Source: Ginsengibacter sp963792025
GTDB lineage: Bacteria > Bacteroidota > Bacteroidia > Chitinophagales > Chitinophagaceae
DNA: 64,000 bases
Reading direction: 5' to 3'
Assembly: GCA_963792025.1 (NCBI GenBank)
Contig: CAWBUS010000011.1
Coordinates: forward strand, 62,001 to 126,000
Numbering within the stretch: the first letter of the stretch is position 1; each line of letters opens with the position of its first letter. The notes beneath the pieces are model-generated. The model worked only from the letters and a program-made list of their open reading frames with translations, did no database searches and was not told the DNA's origin. Of the stretch, positions 34,656 through 44,600 are shown one piece after another. The position numbers and the translations under genes are program-made.

Positions 34656-37382
34656 ATGAAAAGTCATGATTTCTTGCAAAGGCTATTTATTAATTTGTTT
34701 AAAAATGTAATTCCAGCGCCGGCAATACGAGGCTTAATTCTTATGCTCGTGGTTTTAACATCAGCATCAACCTATTTGTTTGGCCAGTTGCCGGACGGAA
34801 ATCCGGTATTAAGGAAAACCCTTACTAACGGTATGCGGGTAATAATAGTGAAGAATGATCTTGCTCCGGTTGTTGCAACAGAACTAAATTATATTGTTGG
34901 ATCAAAGGAAACGCCGCTGGGATTTCCGGGCACAGCTCATGCCGTTGAGCACATGATGTTTCGCGGAAGCAAAGGTTTGGATGCAGATCAACTGGCAGAC
35001 ATCAGTGCAGCTATGGGCGGAGATTTTAACGCCGATACCCGTGAGACGGTTACGCAATACTTTTTTACTTTGCCGGCAGAAGATTTGGGTATTGCACTGA
35101 AGCTCGAGTCGCTTCGCATGCGTTCTGTTCTAAGTACAGACTCCCTCTGGAAAAATGAGCGGGGCGCCATTGAGCAGGAAGTAGCTGCAGATATGTCAAA
35201 CCCCACTTACGTATTTTTCACTAAGTTATTAAAAGCACTATTCAAGGGCACGCCATACGAAAATAGTGGCTTGGGCACCCGGCCTACTTTTGATAAGACT
35301 ACCGCTGCTATGCTTAAAAAATTTCATGATAGCTGGTATGCACCTAACAATGCTGTTTTAGTAATAGTTGGAAACCTTGACCTTCAAAAGACATTAGATG
35401 AAGTTGAAAAAACATTTGGAACTATCCCATCAGTAAAACTACCCGCCAGGCCCGCCGTTAACCTGCAACCTGTAAAGTCAGACACGTTAAAGCTGCCTAC
35501 AGATCTCCCTTATGGTTTGGCATTAGCATCCTTCCGCATGCCGGGAACGGAAGACCCTGATTATCCTGCGGCCAAAATTATGTCGGATGTATTGAGCAGC
35601 CAACGTGCCAATCTTTACGGGCTGGTTCCGCAGGGAAAGGCGTTGTATGCCGGATTTCAGATTTCGGGTATGCCGGAAGTGGGATTATCTTTTGCATTGG
35701 GTGTATTTCCGAAAGGCGCCAATGCCAAATTACTAATTAAGGAAATCAGCGATATTCTGGCAGGCTATGTAAAAAACGGGCTACCTGCTGACCTCGTTGA
35801 AGCTGCTCAGCAGCATGAAATAGCGGATGCAGAGTTTGGAAAAAATTCAATTTCAGGGTTGGCTGACAGATGGTCTGCTGCGGTTGCAATTGACCTTAAG
35901 AATTCTCCTGAAGATGAGCTGAACATGTTAAAAAAAGTGACGCTGGAAGATGTTAACCGGGTGGCCAGAAAATATTTGAATCCTGCTCACGCCATCTACG
36001 CGGTACTAACTCCTGAACCTTCAGGAAAACCTCTGTCGAAGACTAGCTTTGGAGGAAAGGAATCATTTGCTTCCAGCAATCCAAAAGAAGTGGAACTTCC
36101 CGAATGGGCTGACTTGTTGAAGAGGGAACTCAAGGTGCCGCCTTCCGTAGTAAATCCTGTCGTATATACCTTAGATAACGGTATCAAGCTGATTATACAG
36201 CCTGAAAATATCAGCAATTCGGTAAGCATTTACGGAACCATCAAAAATAATGCTGACATAGAAGCGCCTGCCGGGGAAGAAGGAGTAGATGAGGTACTAT
36301 CACAATTATTTTCTTATGGAACTACCACCTATAACCGGATCGACTTCCAGAAGCAGTTGGACGATATTAGTGCAAACGAAAATGCGGGTACGGACTTTTC
36401 GCTGGAAGTACTTAGTGATCATTTCGAAAAGGGAGTTCAGTTACTGGCAGATAATTTGTTGCATCCTGCATTGCCGCAACAGGCGTTTGAAGTGGTACGT
36501 ACACAAACGGAAGGAGAGGTTGCCGGGCAAATTCAAAGTCCGGGTTTTTTGACTAACCTGGCGTTAGAGAAGGCGTTGTTACCCGCTGACGATCCGGAGT
36601 TACGGTATAGTACTCCAAAAAGCGTCGATTCATTGAAATTAGCATCGGTAAATAACTATTATCAAAAAGTTTTCCGCCCCGATCTGACGAGTATTGTCGT
36701 TATTGGAAAGGTAGACCCGGGGCAGGCGAAATCTGTAATAGAAAAATATTTTGGTGAATGGAAGGCATCCGGTACCGCTCCCATAACTGATTATTCACCC
36801 GTACCCGAAAATAAACCAGTAGCCACGGCGGTACCCGATAAGAGCAGGGTTCAGGATAACGTAACGCTGGCGCATACCCTGTCTTTAACTTATAGTGATC
36901 CGGATTATTATGCGCTCCAGTTGGGCAATCATGTATTGGGAGGAGGTTTTTACGCTACCCGTTTTTATAAGGACCTTAGGGAGAATGCGGGCCTGGTTTA
37001 TTATGTAGGTTCTGATTTTGCTATCGGGAAAACAAGATCCAAATACGAGGTACACTATTCCTGCGATCCGCCTAATGTGTCTAAAGCAAGAACGATTGTT
37101 GTTCGGGATCTCAAACAAATGATAAACACTCCTGTAAGCGAAAAAGAATTGAAACAGGCACAAACGATGGCGCTTAGAGATATACAGTTGTCTGAATCCA
37201 ACGTGAGTAGTATCGGTAATGGATTGCTGAGCCGGTCTGTAAATGGCTTGCCATTGAACCAGCCTACTATCACGGCGGAACAATATTTAAAGCTCACGCC
37301 GAAGGATATAAAGGATGCTTTTGCCAAATGGGTTCGCCCGGATGACTTTGTTCAGATAACACAGGGACCCACTCCGCAATAA
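34656..37382 (+). CDS. M16-family zinc metallopeptidase (two-domain)
   Basis: 908 residues with a signal anchor (about 22-43), then two M16 halves. The first half carries the inverted zinc motif HAVEH (His95, Glu98, His99) and the third ligand Glu in ERGAIEQEV (about 173-175), with a NPTYVFFT lid region. The second half (from about 500) is the partner domain lacking the zinc motif. This matches the pitrilysin/M16B layout in a single chain, located in the periplasm or outer membrane. Likely degrades peptides. Stands alone; no operon partner. Confidence 0.92.
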   Translation: MKSHDFLQRLFINLFKNVIPAPAIRGLILMLVVLTSASTYLFGQLPDGNPVLRKTLTNGMRVIIVKNDLAPVVATELNYIVGSKETPLGFPGTAHAVEHMMFRGSKGLDADQLADISAAMGGDFNADTRETVTQYFFTLPAEDLGIALKLESLRMRSVLSTDSLWKNERGAIEQEVAADMSNPTYVFFTKLLKALFKGTPYENSGLGTRPTFDKTTAAMLKKFHDSWYAPNNAVLVIVGNLDLQKTLDEVEKTFGTIPSVKLPARPAVNLQPVKSDTLKLPTDLPYGLALASFRMPGTEDPDYPAAKIMSDVLSSQRANLYGLVPQGKALYAGFQISGMPEVGLSFALGVFPKGANAKLLIKEISDILAGYVKNGLPADLVEAAQQHEIADAEFGKNSISGLADRWSAAVAIDLKNSPEDELNMLKKVTLEDVNRVARKYLNPAHAIYAVLTPEPSGKPLSKTSFGGKESFASSNPKEVELPEWADLLKRELKVPPSVVNPVVYTLDNGIKLIIQPENISNSVSIYGTIKNNADIEAPAGEEGVDEVLSQLFSYGTTTYNRIDFQKQLDDISANENAGTDFSLEVLSDHFEKGVQLLADNLLHPALPQQAFEVVRTQTEGEVAGQIQSPGFLTNLALEKALLPADDPELRYSTPKSVDSLKLASVNNYYQKVFRPDLTSIVVIGKVDPGQAKSVIEKYFGEWKASGTAPITDYSPVPENKPVATAVPDKSRVQDNVTLAHTLSLTYSDPDYYALQLGNHVLGGGFYATRFYKDLRENAGLVYYVGSDFAIGKTRSKYEVHYSCDPPNVSKARTIVVRDLKQMINTPVSEKELKQAQTMALRDIQLSESNVSSIGNGLLSRSVNGLPLNQPTITAEQYLKLTPKDIKDAFAKWVRPDDFVQITQGPTPQ

Positions 37383-37429
37383 CGTTAATAATGCTGGCCG
37401 GGATATCAAAAGGAATTTAAAGTTGATTT

Positions 37430-37545
37430 GCATTTATCGCATAGCCTTGTACGTTAGCCATGCTTCCCGAATGGCATGGCTAACTTTCCTAAGCACCCTG
37501 TTTTGCCGGGGCATATAAAAGTGTTGTTTTGCCAGGCTTTATTCA
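37430..37545. repeat. Interspersed repeat family, inverted-order copy
   Basis: The core TATCGCATAGCCTTGTACG and TTAGCCATGCTTCCCG comes first, and a left-end-like sequence (GGGGCATATAAAAGTG, TTGTTTTGCC) follows it. This order differs from the other copies and suggests two overlapping insertions. Confidence 0.6.
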
Positions 37546-37679
37546 ATATGCCGAAGTCCTGGAGACATGTTAACAATGAACTTTAATTGATACATTTGGC
37601 AACGCTTACACGCAGACGAAAATTTATTTACGAACTGAATAAACCTTTTGCCATCGCTATAAATTAAAAAAAAGAATTT

Positions 37680-38108
37680 ATGGAACCAACTAATTCGCTT
37701 AACGATCAGCTAACAGACTTTGACAAACCTCCTATTTATTCACGAAATGCCGTTCGGGGATTCGCGATTTTTTTTAGCGCTATTTTTGGCGGAGTACTCT
37801 TAATGCAGAATCTCAACAGTATTGGCAAACCAAGGGAAGGCAGGATTGCTTTTGGAATTTCTGTTGGAATAACAATTTGTGAAATTGCTATTGGAATGTT
37901 GATCGGGCAAACAACATCATCAATGGGAATTATCCTGAGTATTTTAGGCGCCAGTGCTTTGTCGGAATTTGTATATAGAAAATACATTCCTAACGAGATG
38001 GACTATAGCAAGAAACCTATATGGAAACCGTTAATTGTTGGTTTAATTATTTTTATACCATTAGTGGCGCTCGTTATCTATGGTGGTCTTCACGGCACTA
38101 ACCAATAG
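37680..38108 (+). CDS. Four-helix integral membrane protein of unknown function
   Basis: 142 residues with four hydrophobic segments (VRGFAIFFSAIFGGVLLM; FGISVGITICEIAIGMLIG; SSMGIILSILGASAL; LIVGLIIFIPLVALVIY) separated by short loops. The N-terminus is hydrophilic and probably cytoplasmic. No recognised family. Alone between repeats. Confidence 0.65.
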   Translation: MEPTNSLNDQLTDFDKPPIYSRNAVRGFAIFFSAIFGGVLLMQNLNSIGKPREGRIAFGISVGITICEIAIGMLIGQTTSSMGIILSILGASALSEFVYRKYIPNEMDYSKKPIWKPLIVGLIIFIPLVALVIYGGLHGTNQ

Positions 38109-38145
38109 TTCACCCTGGTAAGAAATTTATTTAGATGTTCGTGCT

Positions 38146-38230
38146 CCCCTGCTTTGGTTCAGGCCTATAAAAAGGATTGTTTAGAGTAGGTTTTATCGGA
38201 TAGCCTTGTGCGTGAGCTATACTTCCATGT
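38146..38230. repeat. Interspersed repeat family copy
   Basis: TTTGGTTCAGGCCTATAAAA then TTGTTTAGAG and core ATCGGATAGCCTTGTGCG, with TGAGCTATACTTCC. Right half absent. Confidence 0.6.
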
Positions 38231-38263
38231 CCGCGCCGGGACGCAAGTTCACCGGAACTCTCC

Positions 38264-38701
38264 CTACTTATCCGGCTCCGTTATTGTCACTGGTTGTAAC
38301 CTGTAAGCATTTACGTATTTACCATTTTGCTGAGCCGGTATCCATCGCGGGCCATTTTCAATAGCCTCAACAGCAATTTTAGCCAGCCTGGATTTTTTCA
38401 TTGTGGTGGCTTCCACTTCGCTTACATATCCATTCTTTCCTACTATAAATTTTACAATGCAAGTTCCGTAATCTTTTTTGGTTAGCTGATCTATACTTTG
38501 CATTATCCGTTTGCTGATATACTTAACCCATGCCGGCTGACCGCCGGGAAATGATGCTTCTACTTCCACGTTAGTATAGTAACTGCTGTCGCCGGCATCA
38601 CTTGAATCAATGGGCCTGTCTGTCGTTTGTGCCTGTACGTTAGCACAGGAAAATAAAAATAAAATCAATATCGCCGGGAGAAATTTAAAAAAAACTTTCA
38701 T
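38264..38701 (-). CDS. Stand-alone TonB C-terminal domain, exported
   Basis: 145 residues: signal peptide (FLPAILILFLFSCANVQAQ; the Cys could also make it a lipoprotein), short linker, then a complete TonB C-terminal domain (FPGGQPAWVKYIS, DYGTCIVKFIVGKNGYVSEV, GPRWIPAQQNGKYVNAYR). There is no transmembrane helix or Pro-rich spacer, so it cannot be a normal energy transducer. The domain is strikingly similar to that of the full TonB at 54294 in this window, arguing for a shared origin. Possible periplasmic competitor or adaptor (inference). Confidence 0.75.
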   Translation of the reverse strand: MKVFFKFLPAILILFLFSCANVQAQTTDRPIDSSDAGDSSYYTNVEVEASFPGGQPAWVKYISKRIMQSIDQLTKKDYGTCIVKFIVGKNGYVSEVEATTMKKSRLAKIAVEAIENGPRWIPAQQNGKYVNAYRLQPVTITEPDK

Positions 38702-38809
38702 AAAAGTTGTTTTGGTTATTTAGCTAACAAAATAATGAAATTTTATTTACAGTGCATGCTGCAATATTAGCTTGCCGACTATTTTCAGCGATAGCAGGGC
38801 ACTACGCCA

Positions 38810-39988
38810 TTACTTTTTAAAATAAGTTCTGAATGCGCCCCTGGTAATAGAATGCGTTTGGCCAAATTCATCAATAACCGGCCCGGCAAAGTTACCCTCC
38901 ACGAGCCTTGTTGTATCGTTATAAGTAGTAACAACGATGGTAAAATCCGGTAAATCCGCCGAGGCTGATAAATTTCCAGTGCTGTCGAAGTGTAACACAA
39001 AGCCAATAAAATCGCCGCTGCCATTAATCGCCGGGTAGTAAGAACCTGTTGTTAACTCATGATTAATGCGTGAGATGTATAACTGGAAAGTAATAGGCGC
39101 AACGAAACGGCCGACTGCGGCGCCGTATACCTGCATTGTTTTTATTGTATTTAGCGGGTAGAGCATATTGACATTTGTGCTCACAATGCCACTGTCTAAT
39201 ATACCTTGTTCGTCTTTTCCATCGGCTGTATAACGCCAAAACATTTGTTGGTTTATGGTGTCGCTGGCGATGGGTATTGTAAAGCTGCAACTGCTTCCCG
39301 CAATAAGTAGCGAAATATTAGTATTACCGGCAGAAGCCGGTGTACCTCTGCCCGCGAGGGTTACAGGATAATTCCCTGGCACGGTAAAAGTTCCGGCGGC
39401 GCTGAAACTAATACCATTTACTGCCGGTGTCTCAATGTTGTAAGTGCCCGGATTAATAACATTCACATGGATAGTAATAGTATCACCGGCATCTAAAGGC
39501 ACACCTGTTATATAAGTGCCATTTACCGCGGTAGCGTTGCAGTTTCCGGAGAGGTTGAAGGTGGCAGAATCCGGTGCAACAGTAAAGGTGCAGCTACCGT
39601 TATTAAAATGCAGCGTGAATACGGCTGCAGTCGCAACTAACGGTTTGCCACACCCGTTAATCTTAATATGCTGCAATCCGGTGGCACCTGCATAGCCGGT
39701 GGCATTGAAATAATAGCCGTTCACCGTGTCGGTATAGATAGTGTAAGAACCGGGGGCATTGATATTCGCCTGCACCGTTATATAATTATTATCGGTTAAA
39801 ATTATGCTGGGTTTATAAGAACCGCTTATGGCGACACTACCACAATTACCCAATGAATCGGATAAGGAACCGACAGCAACTAACGGAGTGCTGGCGCCTT
39901 CGTAACTATATTCTTTATGGCACGAAATTACCAGCAACCACACACTGCAGATCAAAACACTAATAATTGCAAAAGAGTATTTGTGCAT
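38810..39988 (-). CDS. Lipoprotein with immunoglobulin-like repeats
   Basis: 392 residues with a lipoprotein signal (VWLLVISCHKEYSYEG, Cys at about 23). The mature part contains at least two similar ~80-residue beta-sandwich repeats, recognisable from paired motifs (NNYITVQANINAPGSYTIYT / GDTITIHVNVINPGTYNIET, and GYYFNATG / GISFSAAG). The C-terminal third (TFQLYISRINHELTTGSYY, FVLHFDSTGNL) looks like a separate beta domain. Surface-exposed adhesion or binding role is plausible but not shown. Confidence 0.75.
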   Translation of the reverse strand: MHKYSFAIISVLICSVWLLVISCHKEYSYEGASTPLVAVGSLSDSLGNCGSVAISGSYKPSIILTDNNYITVQANINAPGSYTIYTDTVNGYYFNATGYAGATGLQHIKINGCGKPLVATAAVFTLHFNNGSCTFTVAPDSATFNLSGNCNATAVNGTYITGVPLDAGDTITIHVNVINPGTYNIETPAVNGISFSAAGTFTVPGNYPVTLAGRGTPASAGNTNISLLIAGSSCSFTIPIASDTINQQMFWRYTADGKDEQGILDSGIVSTNVNMLYPLNTIKTMQVYGAAVGRFVAPITFQLYISRINHELTTGSYYPAINGSGDFIGFVLHFDSTGNLSASADLPDFTIVVTTYNDTTRLVEGNFAGPVIDEFGQTHSITRGAFRTYFKK

Positions 39989-40474
39989 ACACCAGATATA
40001 TCGTGTAAAAAGTTAAGCGATTTAATTTGATGAAAGAAAAAAATCTTGATGCTGCTGCTTATCATTCATAGATACGGGCTATTTATTTTTTAAACGTGCT
40101 ATTAAAAAGGATGTAACTTTGTGATGTTACCGGCAGAAATATCGGTTCCTAATCACGGGAACCAATTTCAACAATTAGAGTGTCGGTAACAGACGACCCT
40201 TGTTTTTACAGGGGTTTCCTTTAGAAGAATATACTGTCTTATCTCTTTTATTATTAAATGGAATGGTTAGAGTTATGGTCTTTAAGTGAATTCATCACGC
40301 GGCCCTGTATAGGAGTTGATGCGGAAGCCCACCGGACTTTCTGAATTAATATTATCTTAGAATAAAATACCGAAAGACTTTTAAATTTCCCATGAATTAT
40401 CGGGCAGCACAACCACAAAGCGCAGGAGATAAAATATTGCTTTCGTTCACTGGCATAATAATAATATTTAAAAA
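39989..40474. other. Intergenic, no gene supported
   Basis: No conserved motif. A weak hairpin lies near 40196-40217 (ACCCTTG ... CAGGGGT). Considered non-coding. Confidence 0.35.
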
Positions 40475-40819
40475 ATGAGGTACCAGGTTTACGTCGTAGA
40501 GCTATCAAAACGCGTCTTTACAGAAAATGCAAAGTTCCGGGCTGCTAATCCACAATTTAATGGAGTGCTTCAATGTCTCTATGTGGGCATGACCAGTAAA
40601 ACTCCGGCAGAACGGTTCAGGCAACATAAAACCGGTTATGTAAATAAGAAGGGCCATAAGTTGTCTGCCAATATTGTTCAGAAATATGGCACCTACTTAC
40701 GGCCAAGCCTATACGATGATATAAATCTAAAACCTATGACCAGGCGACAGGCATTGATAATGGAAGAAAAGCTTGCGTTAGACTTAAGAAGGCAAGGCTA
40801 TGCTGTTTGGTTTAATTGA
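40475..40819 (+). CDS. GIY-YIG superfamily-like small protein
   Basis: 114 residues. VYVVELSKRVFT, LYVGMTSKTPAERFRQH and a C-terminal helix with conserved Glu (EEKLALDLRRQGY) follow the GIY-YIG nuclease pattern, including the LYVGMT strand-turn. The length is that of a minimal catalytic domain. Whether it cleaves DNA is not shown; many such small proteins are orphan. No partner gene. Confidence 0.7.
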   Translation: MRYQVYVVELSKRVFTENAKFRAANPQFNGVLQCLYVGMTSKTPAERFRQHKTGYVNKKGHKLSANIVQKYGTYLRPSLYDDINLKPMTRRQALIMEEKLALDLRRQGYAVWFN

Positions 40820-40842
40820 TTTTAAAGATTGTTGTTATTTTC

Positions 40843-40935
40843 GTCGAAGCATAAAAAAAGGTAAGTTTAGCGCAGGATTTATCGAATATCCATACACGTT
40901 AGTCATGCTTCGCAAAATGGGATAAGTTATTGCGA
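40843..40935. repeat. Interspersed repeat family, strongly diverged copy
   Basis: GTCGAAGCATAAAAAAAGG, then TTTAGCGCAGGATTTATCG, AATATCCATACACGTTAGTC and ATGCTTCGC: same order of blocks as the family but about a third of positions changed. Confidence 0.55.
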
Positions 40936-40964
40936 CGACCCATTAAAGAAACAACTGTAAAATA

Positions 40965-41411
40965 TTACCTTTTAAATTTTACCCGGTTACCTTGTTCATC
41001 AGTATAAACAGTGCTTGTTTTTTTCCCGATGTTCAATGTCAGTTCGAAAAGAGGGTTTGCATCAGGACGTTCAATTTTTGCAACCTTATAATGGCTTGTA
41101 TGATATTTAGTTCTTATCGTTTTATCATAATCAGCGGGAAGACTTTTTCTGTCCCATTGTACACGGGTATATACATGATTGCCTTTCCCATCGTAATATG
41201 AATCTGTTTGGCGATTGTCATGTTTATAAGTAGCATGATATTTACCATTGGATCTTGCCCAATGTGCATTTTCAGCGTCAGGATGGTCCTTCTTAAATGA
41301 TTCCTGCACTTGTTGAGGCGCATTGTTATTAGTATGTCGTTGGTGATCATTTTGGGCGAATAAAAAAGTACCGGATAGTAGCAGTACCATTAAAGAAAGT
41401 ATTTTTTTCAT
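40965..41411 (-). CDS. Secreted PepSY-like/DUF2874-type protein
   Basis: 148 residues from the chosen ATG (MKKILSLMVLLLSGTFLFAQ, a clear signal peptide); an upstream ATG at 41507 is not credible. Mature part: VQESFKKDHPDAENAHWARS and YHATYK, then a second similar unit (TIRTKYHTSHYKVAKIERP ... FELTLNIGKKTSTVYTDEQG), the PepSY-like/BLIP-fold pattern of exported Bacteroidota proteins. His- and Asp-rich mature sequence. Function unknown. Confidence 0.75.
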   Translation of the reverse strand: MKKILSLMVLLLSGTFLFAQNDHQRHTNNNAPQQVQESFKKDHPDAENAHWARSNGKYHATYKHDNRQTDSYYDGKGNHVYTRVQWDRKSLPADYDKTIRTKYHTSHYKVAKIERPDANPLFELTLNIGKKTSTVYTDEQGNRVKFKR

Positions 41412-41484
41412 GATTATAATTTTACTGGTTATATCAATAAACAAGCCAGAAAAATGCCGCTTTCCTGATGCTTGTAACTCAAAT

Positions 41485-41650
41485 TGATTAAGCAAGCCTA
41501 ATCTCATAACCTTCTGCGTTAGTCATGCTTCCCGAAAATGATACCAGGAGGATTTGGTTTATTAATCCGTCACCTGCTTCACTTAAACTCATTGCCGCAC
41601 AAAAGCTGCACATAAAGTGTAATTGGACAGTCTAAATAAAAAAATTACTT
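41485..41650. repeat. Interspersed repeat family copy
   Basis: CTCATAACCTTCTGCGTTAG, TCATGCTTCCCG, then right-half blocks CACTTAAACTCATTGCC, GCACATAAAGTGTAATTGGA and CTAAATAAAAAAATTAC. The left end is replaced by the neighbouring gene. Confidence 0.6.
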
Positions 41651-41723
41651 TACAACAGATTTTTGCCTGTGCACAATACGGGCATTTTTATTATCATCGC
41701 GGTAAATAAATTGATTGATTAAG

Positions 41724-44504
41724 ATGAGAAGAAGAAGAACTATGTGTAGTCTTGTTAAGATGCAACTAATGTTGATTATTGCCTTTGGATGCTTTTTGTC
41801 GACGGGCTATACACAGAAGAGAATTTCCTCATTTAAGTTTGAAAAAATGTTGGTGGAATATGCAGAGAATCCGATCAACATCAACACAAAACATCCGCGG
41901 TTTTCCTGGATTGTTTCTTCTCCGGAAAGAAACCAGGTTCAGTCAGCTTACCAGTTAATGGTAGCTACTTCAATTTATTTGTTGAGCCACAATCATCCTG
42001 ATTTATGGAATTCGGGGAAAGTAATTTCGAACGAAACCATCCAGCATGAATATGGTAATAATAATCTCAGATCAAACAGTGTCTATTATTGGAAAGTTGT
42101 CTTTTGGGATGGAAACGGGCATCGTTATGAAAGCGCTATAGAAAAATTTGAGACTGCTTTTTTAAACAATGGTGATTGGAGTGCGAATTGGATCGGGAGC
42201 GGGCCAATGCCGGAACCGCTGCCGGCACAAGGATTCTATAAAGACGTAAAGGAACAACTGCCCGGCAATGACAGCATTGTGCACGATGGCCAATCACTCC
42301 TATTGCGACGCGAAGTGAAAGTGACGAAGACGATTCAATCTGCCCGGGCATATATTACCGGCCTTGGGTATTACGAATTTTTTATAAATGGAAAACGAGT
42401 GGGCGATCGTGTGCTGGCACCCGCCAAAACACCTTACAACAAATATGTTTTGTACGACACTTATGACGTGACTGCATTGCTGAAACAGGGCGAAAATGCT
42501 CTTGGAATTCATCTTGGAAATGGTTGGTATAATCCATATAAAAAGTGGTGGGATACGTACAGGATGCAATGGTTTGGCAGTAAGAAAGCGATCGCCCAAA
42601 TATTGGTTACATATACCGATGGCACTAGCAGTTGGATTTCTACGGATGAAAAATGGCGTTGTGCTCCGGGGCCAATCACCTACGATTGTGTTTACGACGG
42701 TGAAGTGTATGATGCCAACCGGGAACATGAAGGGTGGACAAAAACCGGCTACGACGATTCAGACTGGAAACCGGTTACCGTATTTTCAAAATACAAAGTG
42801 AAGTTGGTTTCGCATACCATGCCGGCCATAAAAGTGCATGAAATTTTTAAACCAAAAGAAATTAAAGTTTCCAAACCAAATACGAAAGTGTTTGATATGG
42901 GGCAGAATTTTGCAGGCTGGGTTCGCATTACAACCAAGGGGACAAAAAATACCATACTGAAGATGAGGTTCGCTGAAGATATTTATCCCGACGGAACGAT
43001 AGATGTAACAAGTAACGAACATGCCGATGCCACGGCGGAGTACATTCTGAAAGGAGACAACGTGGAAACTTATGAAACGCATTTTTCCTTTTTCGGATTT
43101 AAATACGTGGAAATCTCGGCACACGATGGTCCACTGAATATTTTGAGTGTGGAAGGCCGTGCTGTTTATTCCGATAATCAGTCGACAGGCAATTTTGAAT
43201 GTGATGATGAGTTGGTAAATAAAATTCACCGGGCAACCGTATGGTCGCAGAAGAGTAATATGTTGGGTTACCCGATGGATTGCCCGCAACGCGATGAACG
43301 CCTTGGCTGGTTTGGCGATGCACAGGTTACTGCCGATGAGGCGATGTATAATTTTAATATGGCCTTGTTTTACAAAAACTGGATTGACGGCATTCGCGAA
43401 AACCAAGATGAAAAAACGGGTGATATTCCTATCATTTCGCCGCGGCCATACATCAGGGATACAGGAATTGAATGGAGCAGCACCTACCCTATTACGTTAT
43501 GGAAGTATTATATCAATTACGGCGACAAGCGAATTTTAACTGAGAATTATCCGGCCATGAAGCGCTACATGAGTTTCCTCGACAGCCAGGCGACTGATTT
43601 GATTTTGCCTTCGGGCTGGATTGGCGACTGGGGAAGCATGGTTAAAGGTTGGAAAGAAGGTGATCCTAAATCAGTGCCCACAGCTTATTATTTTTGGAAT
43701 GCAAATATTATGGCTAAAGTGGCCGGAATACTCGGAGACACAACAGACGAAGAATATTTCAAAAAATTAGCTAACACCATCCGTGAAAAATATAATACCA
43801 AATTCCTGGATACCGAAACAGCCAATTATGAGGATGGCAGCCAAATGGCGAATGCCTTTCCGCTGTTCCTGGGGATTGTTCCTGAAAAACTAAAGCCCCG
43901 CGTTTTAGACAACCTCGTGAAAGACATCGTGGTAAACAACCACACGCATGTAACCACCGGTGTGCTGGGAACCAAATACATGCCCGAAGCGCTGGCGCAA
44001 CTTGGACAGGCAGATGTGGCCTGGGGAATTATCAATCAAAAAACTGCACCAAGTTGGAATGACATGGTGCGTCGTTACACAACGGTTTGCGAATTCTGGA
44101 CTTTGAAACAATCAAAAAATCATGTGATGATGGGAAGCATCGATGCCTGGTTTTATAAATACATTGCGGGTATTCAATTGGATGAAGACAATCCTGCGTT
44201 TGCTTCATTCATTGTAAAACCGCAATTGTTAGATAGTCTCCATTCTGCCAAAGCCCAAATAGAAACACTTAAAGGAACAATCTCTTGTGAATGGAAAAGG
44301 CAGCCGAAGCAATTCACGCTAAAAGTGCATGTGCCTTTTAATACATCAGCAACAATTTATATCCCGGGAAAAAAAGGAGGAAAAGTAACTGAAGCTGGCT
44401 TGCCGTTAAAACAAGTGAATGGGGCGAGTGACCAAGGCTTCCAGTCCGGGTATCATGTTGTGCATGTACCCTCGGGGAATTATGAATTTAAATCGGCTTT
44501 GTGA
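41724..44504 (+). CDS. Alpha-L-rhamnosidase (GH78)
   Basis: 926 residues from the ATG; a TTG 9 bases upstream is possible. Signal peptide (LMLIIAFGCFLSTGY), then an N-terminal FN3/beta domain, carbohydrate-binding-like Bac_rhamnosid_N part (GLGYYEFFINGKRVGDRVLAP), and the (alpha/alpha)6 catalytic domain with the GH78 signature CPQRDERLGWFGDAQ (about 520-535) and GSMVKGWKEGDP. The C-terminal part is a beta-sandwich. It removes rhamnose from plant or bacterial polysaccharides, outside the cytoplasm. No SusC/D pair nearby. Confidence 0.92.
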   Translation: MRRRRTMCSLVKMQLMLIIAFGCFLSTGYTQKRISSFKFEKMLVEYAENPININTKHPRFSWIVSSPERNQVQSAYQLMVATSIYLLSHNHPDLWNSGKVISNETIQHEYGNNNLRSNSVYYWKVVFWDGNGHRYESAIEKFETAFLNNGDWSANWIGSGPMPEPLPAQGFYKDVKEQLPGNDSIVHDGQSLLLRREVKVTKTIQSARAYITGLGYYEFFINGKRVGDRVLAPAKTPYNKYVLYDTYDVTALLKQGENALGIHLGNGWYNPYKKWWDTYRMQWFGSKKAIAQILVTYTDGTSSWISTDEKWRCAPGPITYDCVYDGEVYDANREHEGWTKTGYDDSDWKPVTVFSKYKVKLVSHTMPAIKVHEIFKPKEIKVSKPNTKVFDMGQNFAGWVRITTKGTKNTILKMRFAEDIYPDGTIDVTSNEHADATAEYILKGDNVETYETHFSFFGFKYVEISAHDGPLNILSVEGRAVYSDNQSTGNFECDDELVNKIHRATVWSQKSNMLGYPMDCPQRDERLGWFGDAQVTADEAMYNFNMALFYKNWIDGIRENQDEKTGDIPIISPRPYIRDTGIEWSSTYPITLWKYYINYGDKRILTENYPAMKRYMSFLDSQATDLILPSGWIGDWGSMVKGWKEGDPKSVPTAYYFWNANIMAKVAGILGDTTDEEYFKKLANTIREKYNTKFLDTETANYEDGSQMANAFPLFLGIVPEKLKPRVLDNLVKDIVVNNHTHVTTGVLGTKYMPEALAQLGQADVAWGIINQKTAPSWNDMVRRYTTVCEFWTLKQSKNHVMMGSIDAWFYKYIAGIQLDEDNPAFASFIVKPQLLDSLHSAKAQIETLKGTISCEWKRQPKQFTLKVHVPFNTSATIYIPGKKGGKVTEAGLPLKQVNGASDQGFQSGYHVVHVPSGNYEFKSAL

Positions 44505-44600
44505 GATTTGCGGTGGCGGTGCATCGCCCTCTGGCATTTCTTTTTTATTTTCGGGAAGTGGATCATCTGGAAAAGGGAAGACACATACTAATTTTGTGAC

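Noticed and set aside
42786..43406. 206-residue antisense open frame inside the rhamnosidase gene
   Set aside because: Mirror frame of a strongly supported GH78 gene; no family or start signal.
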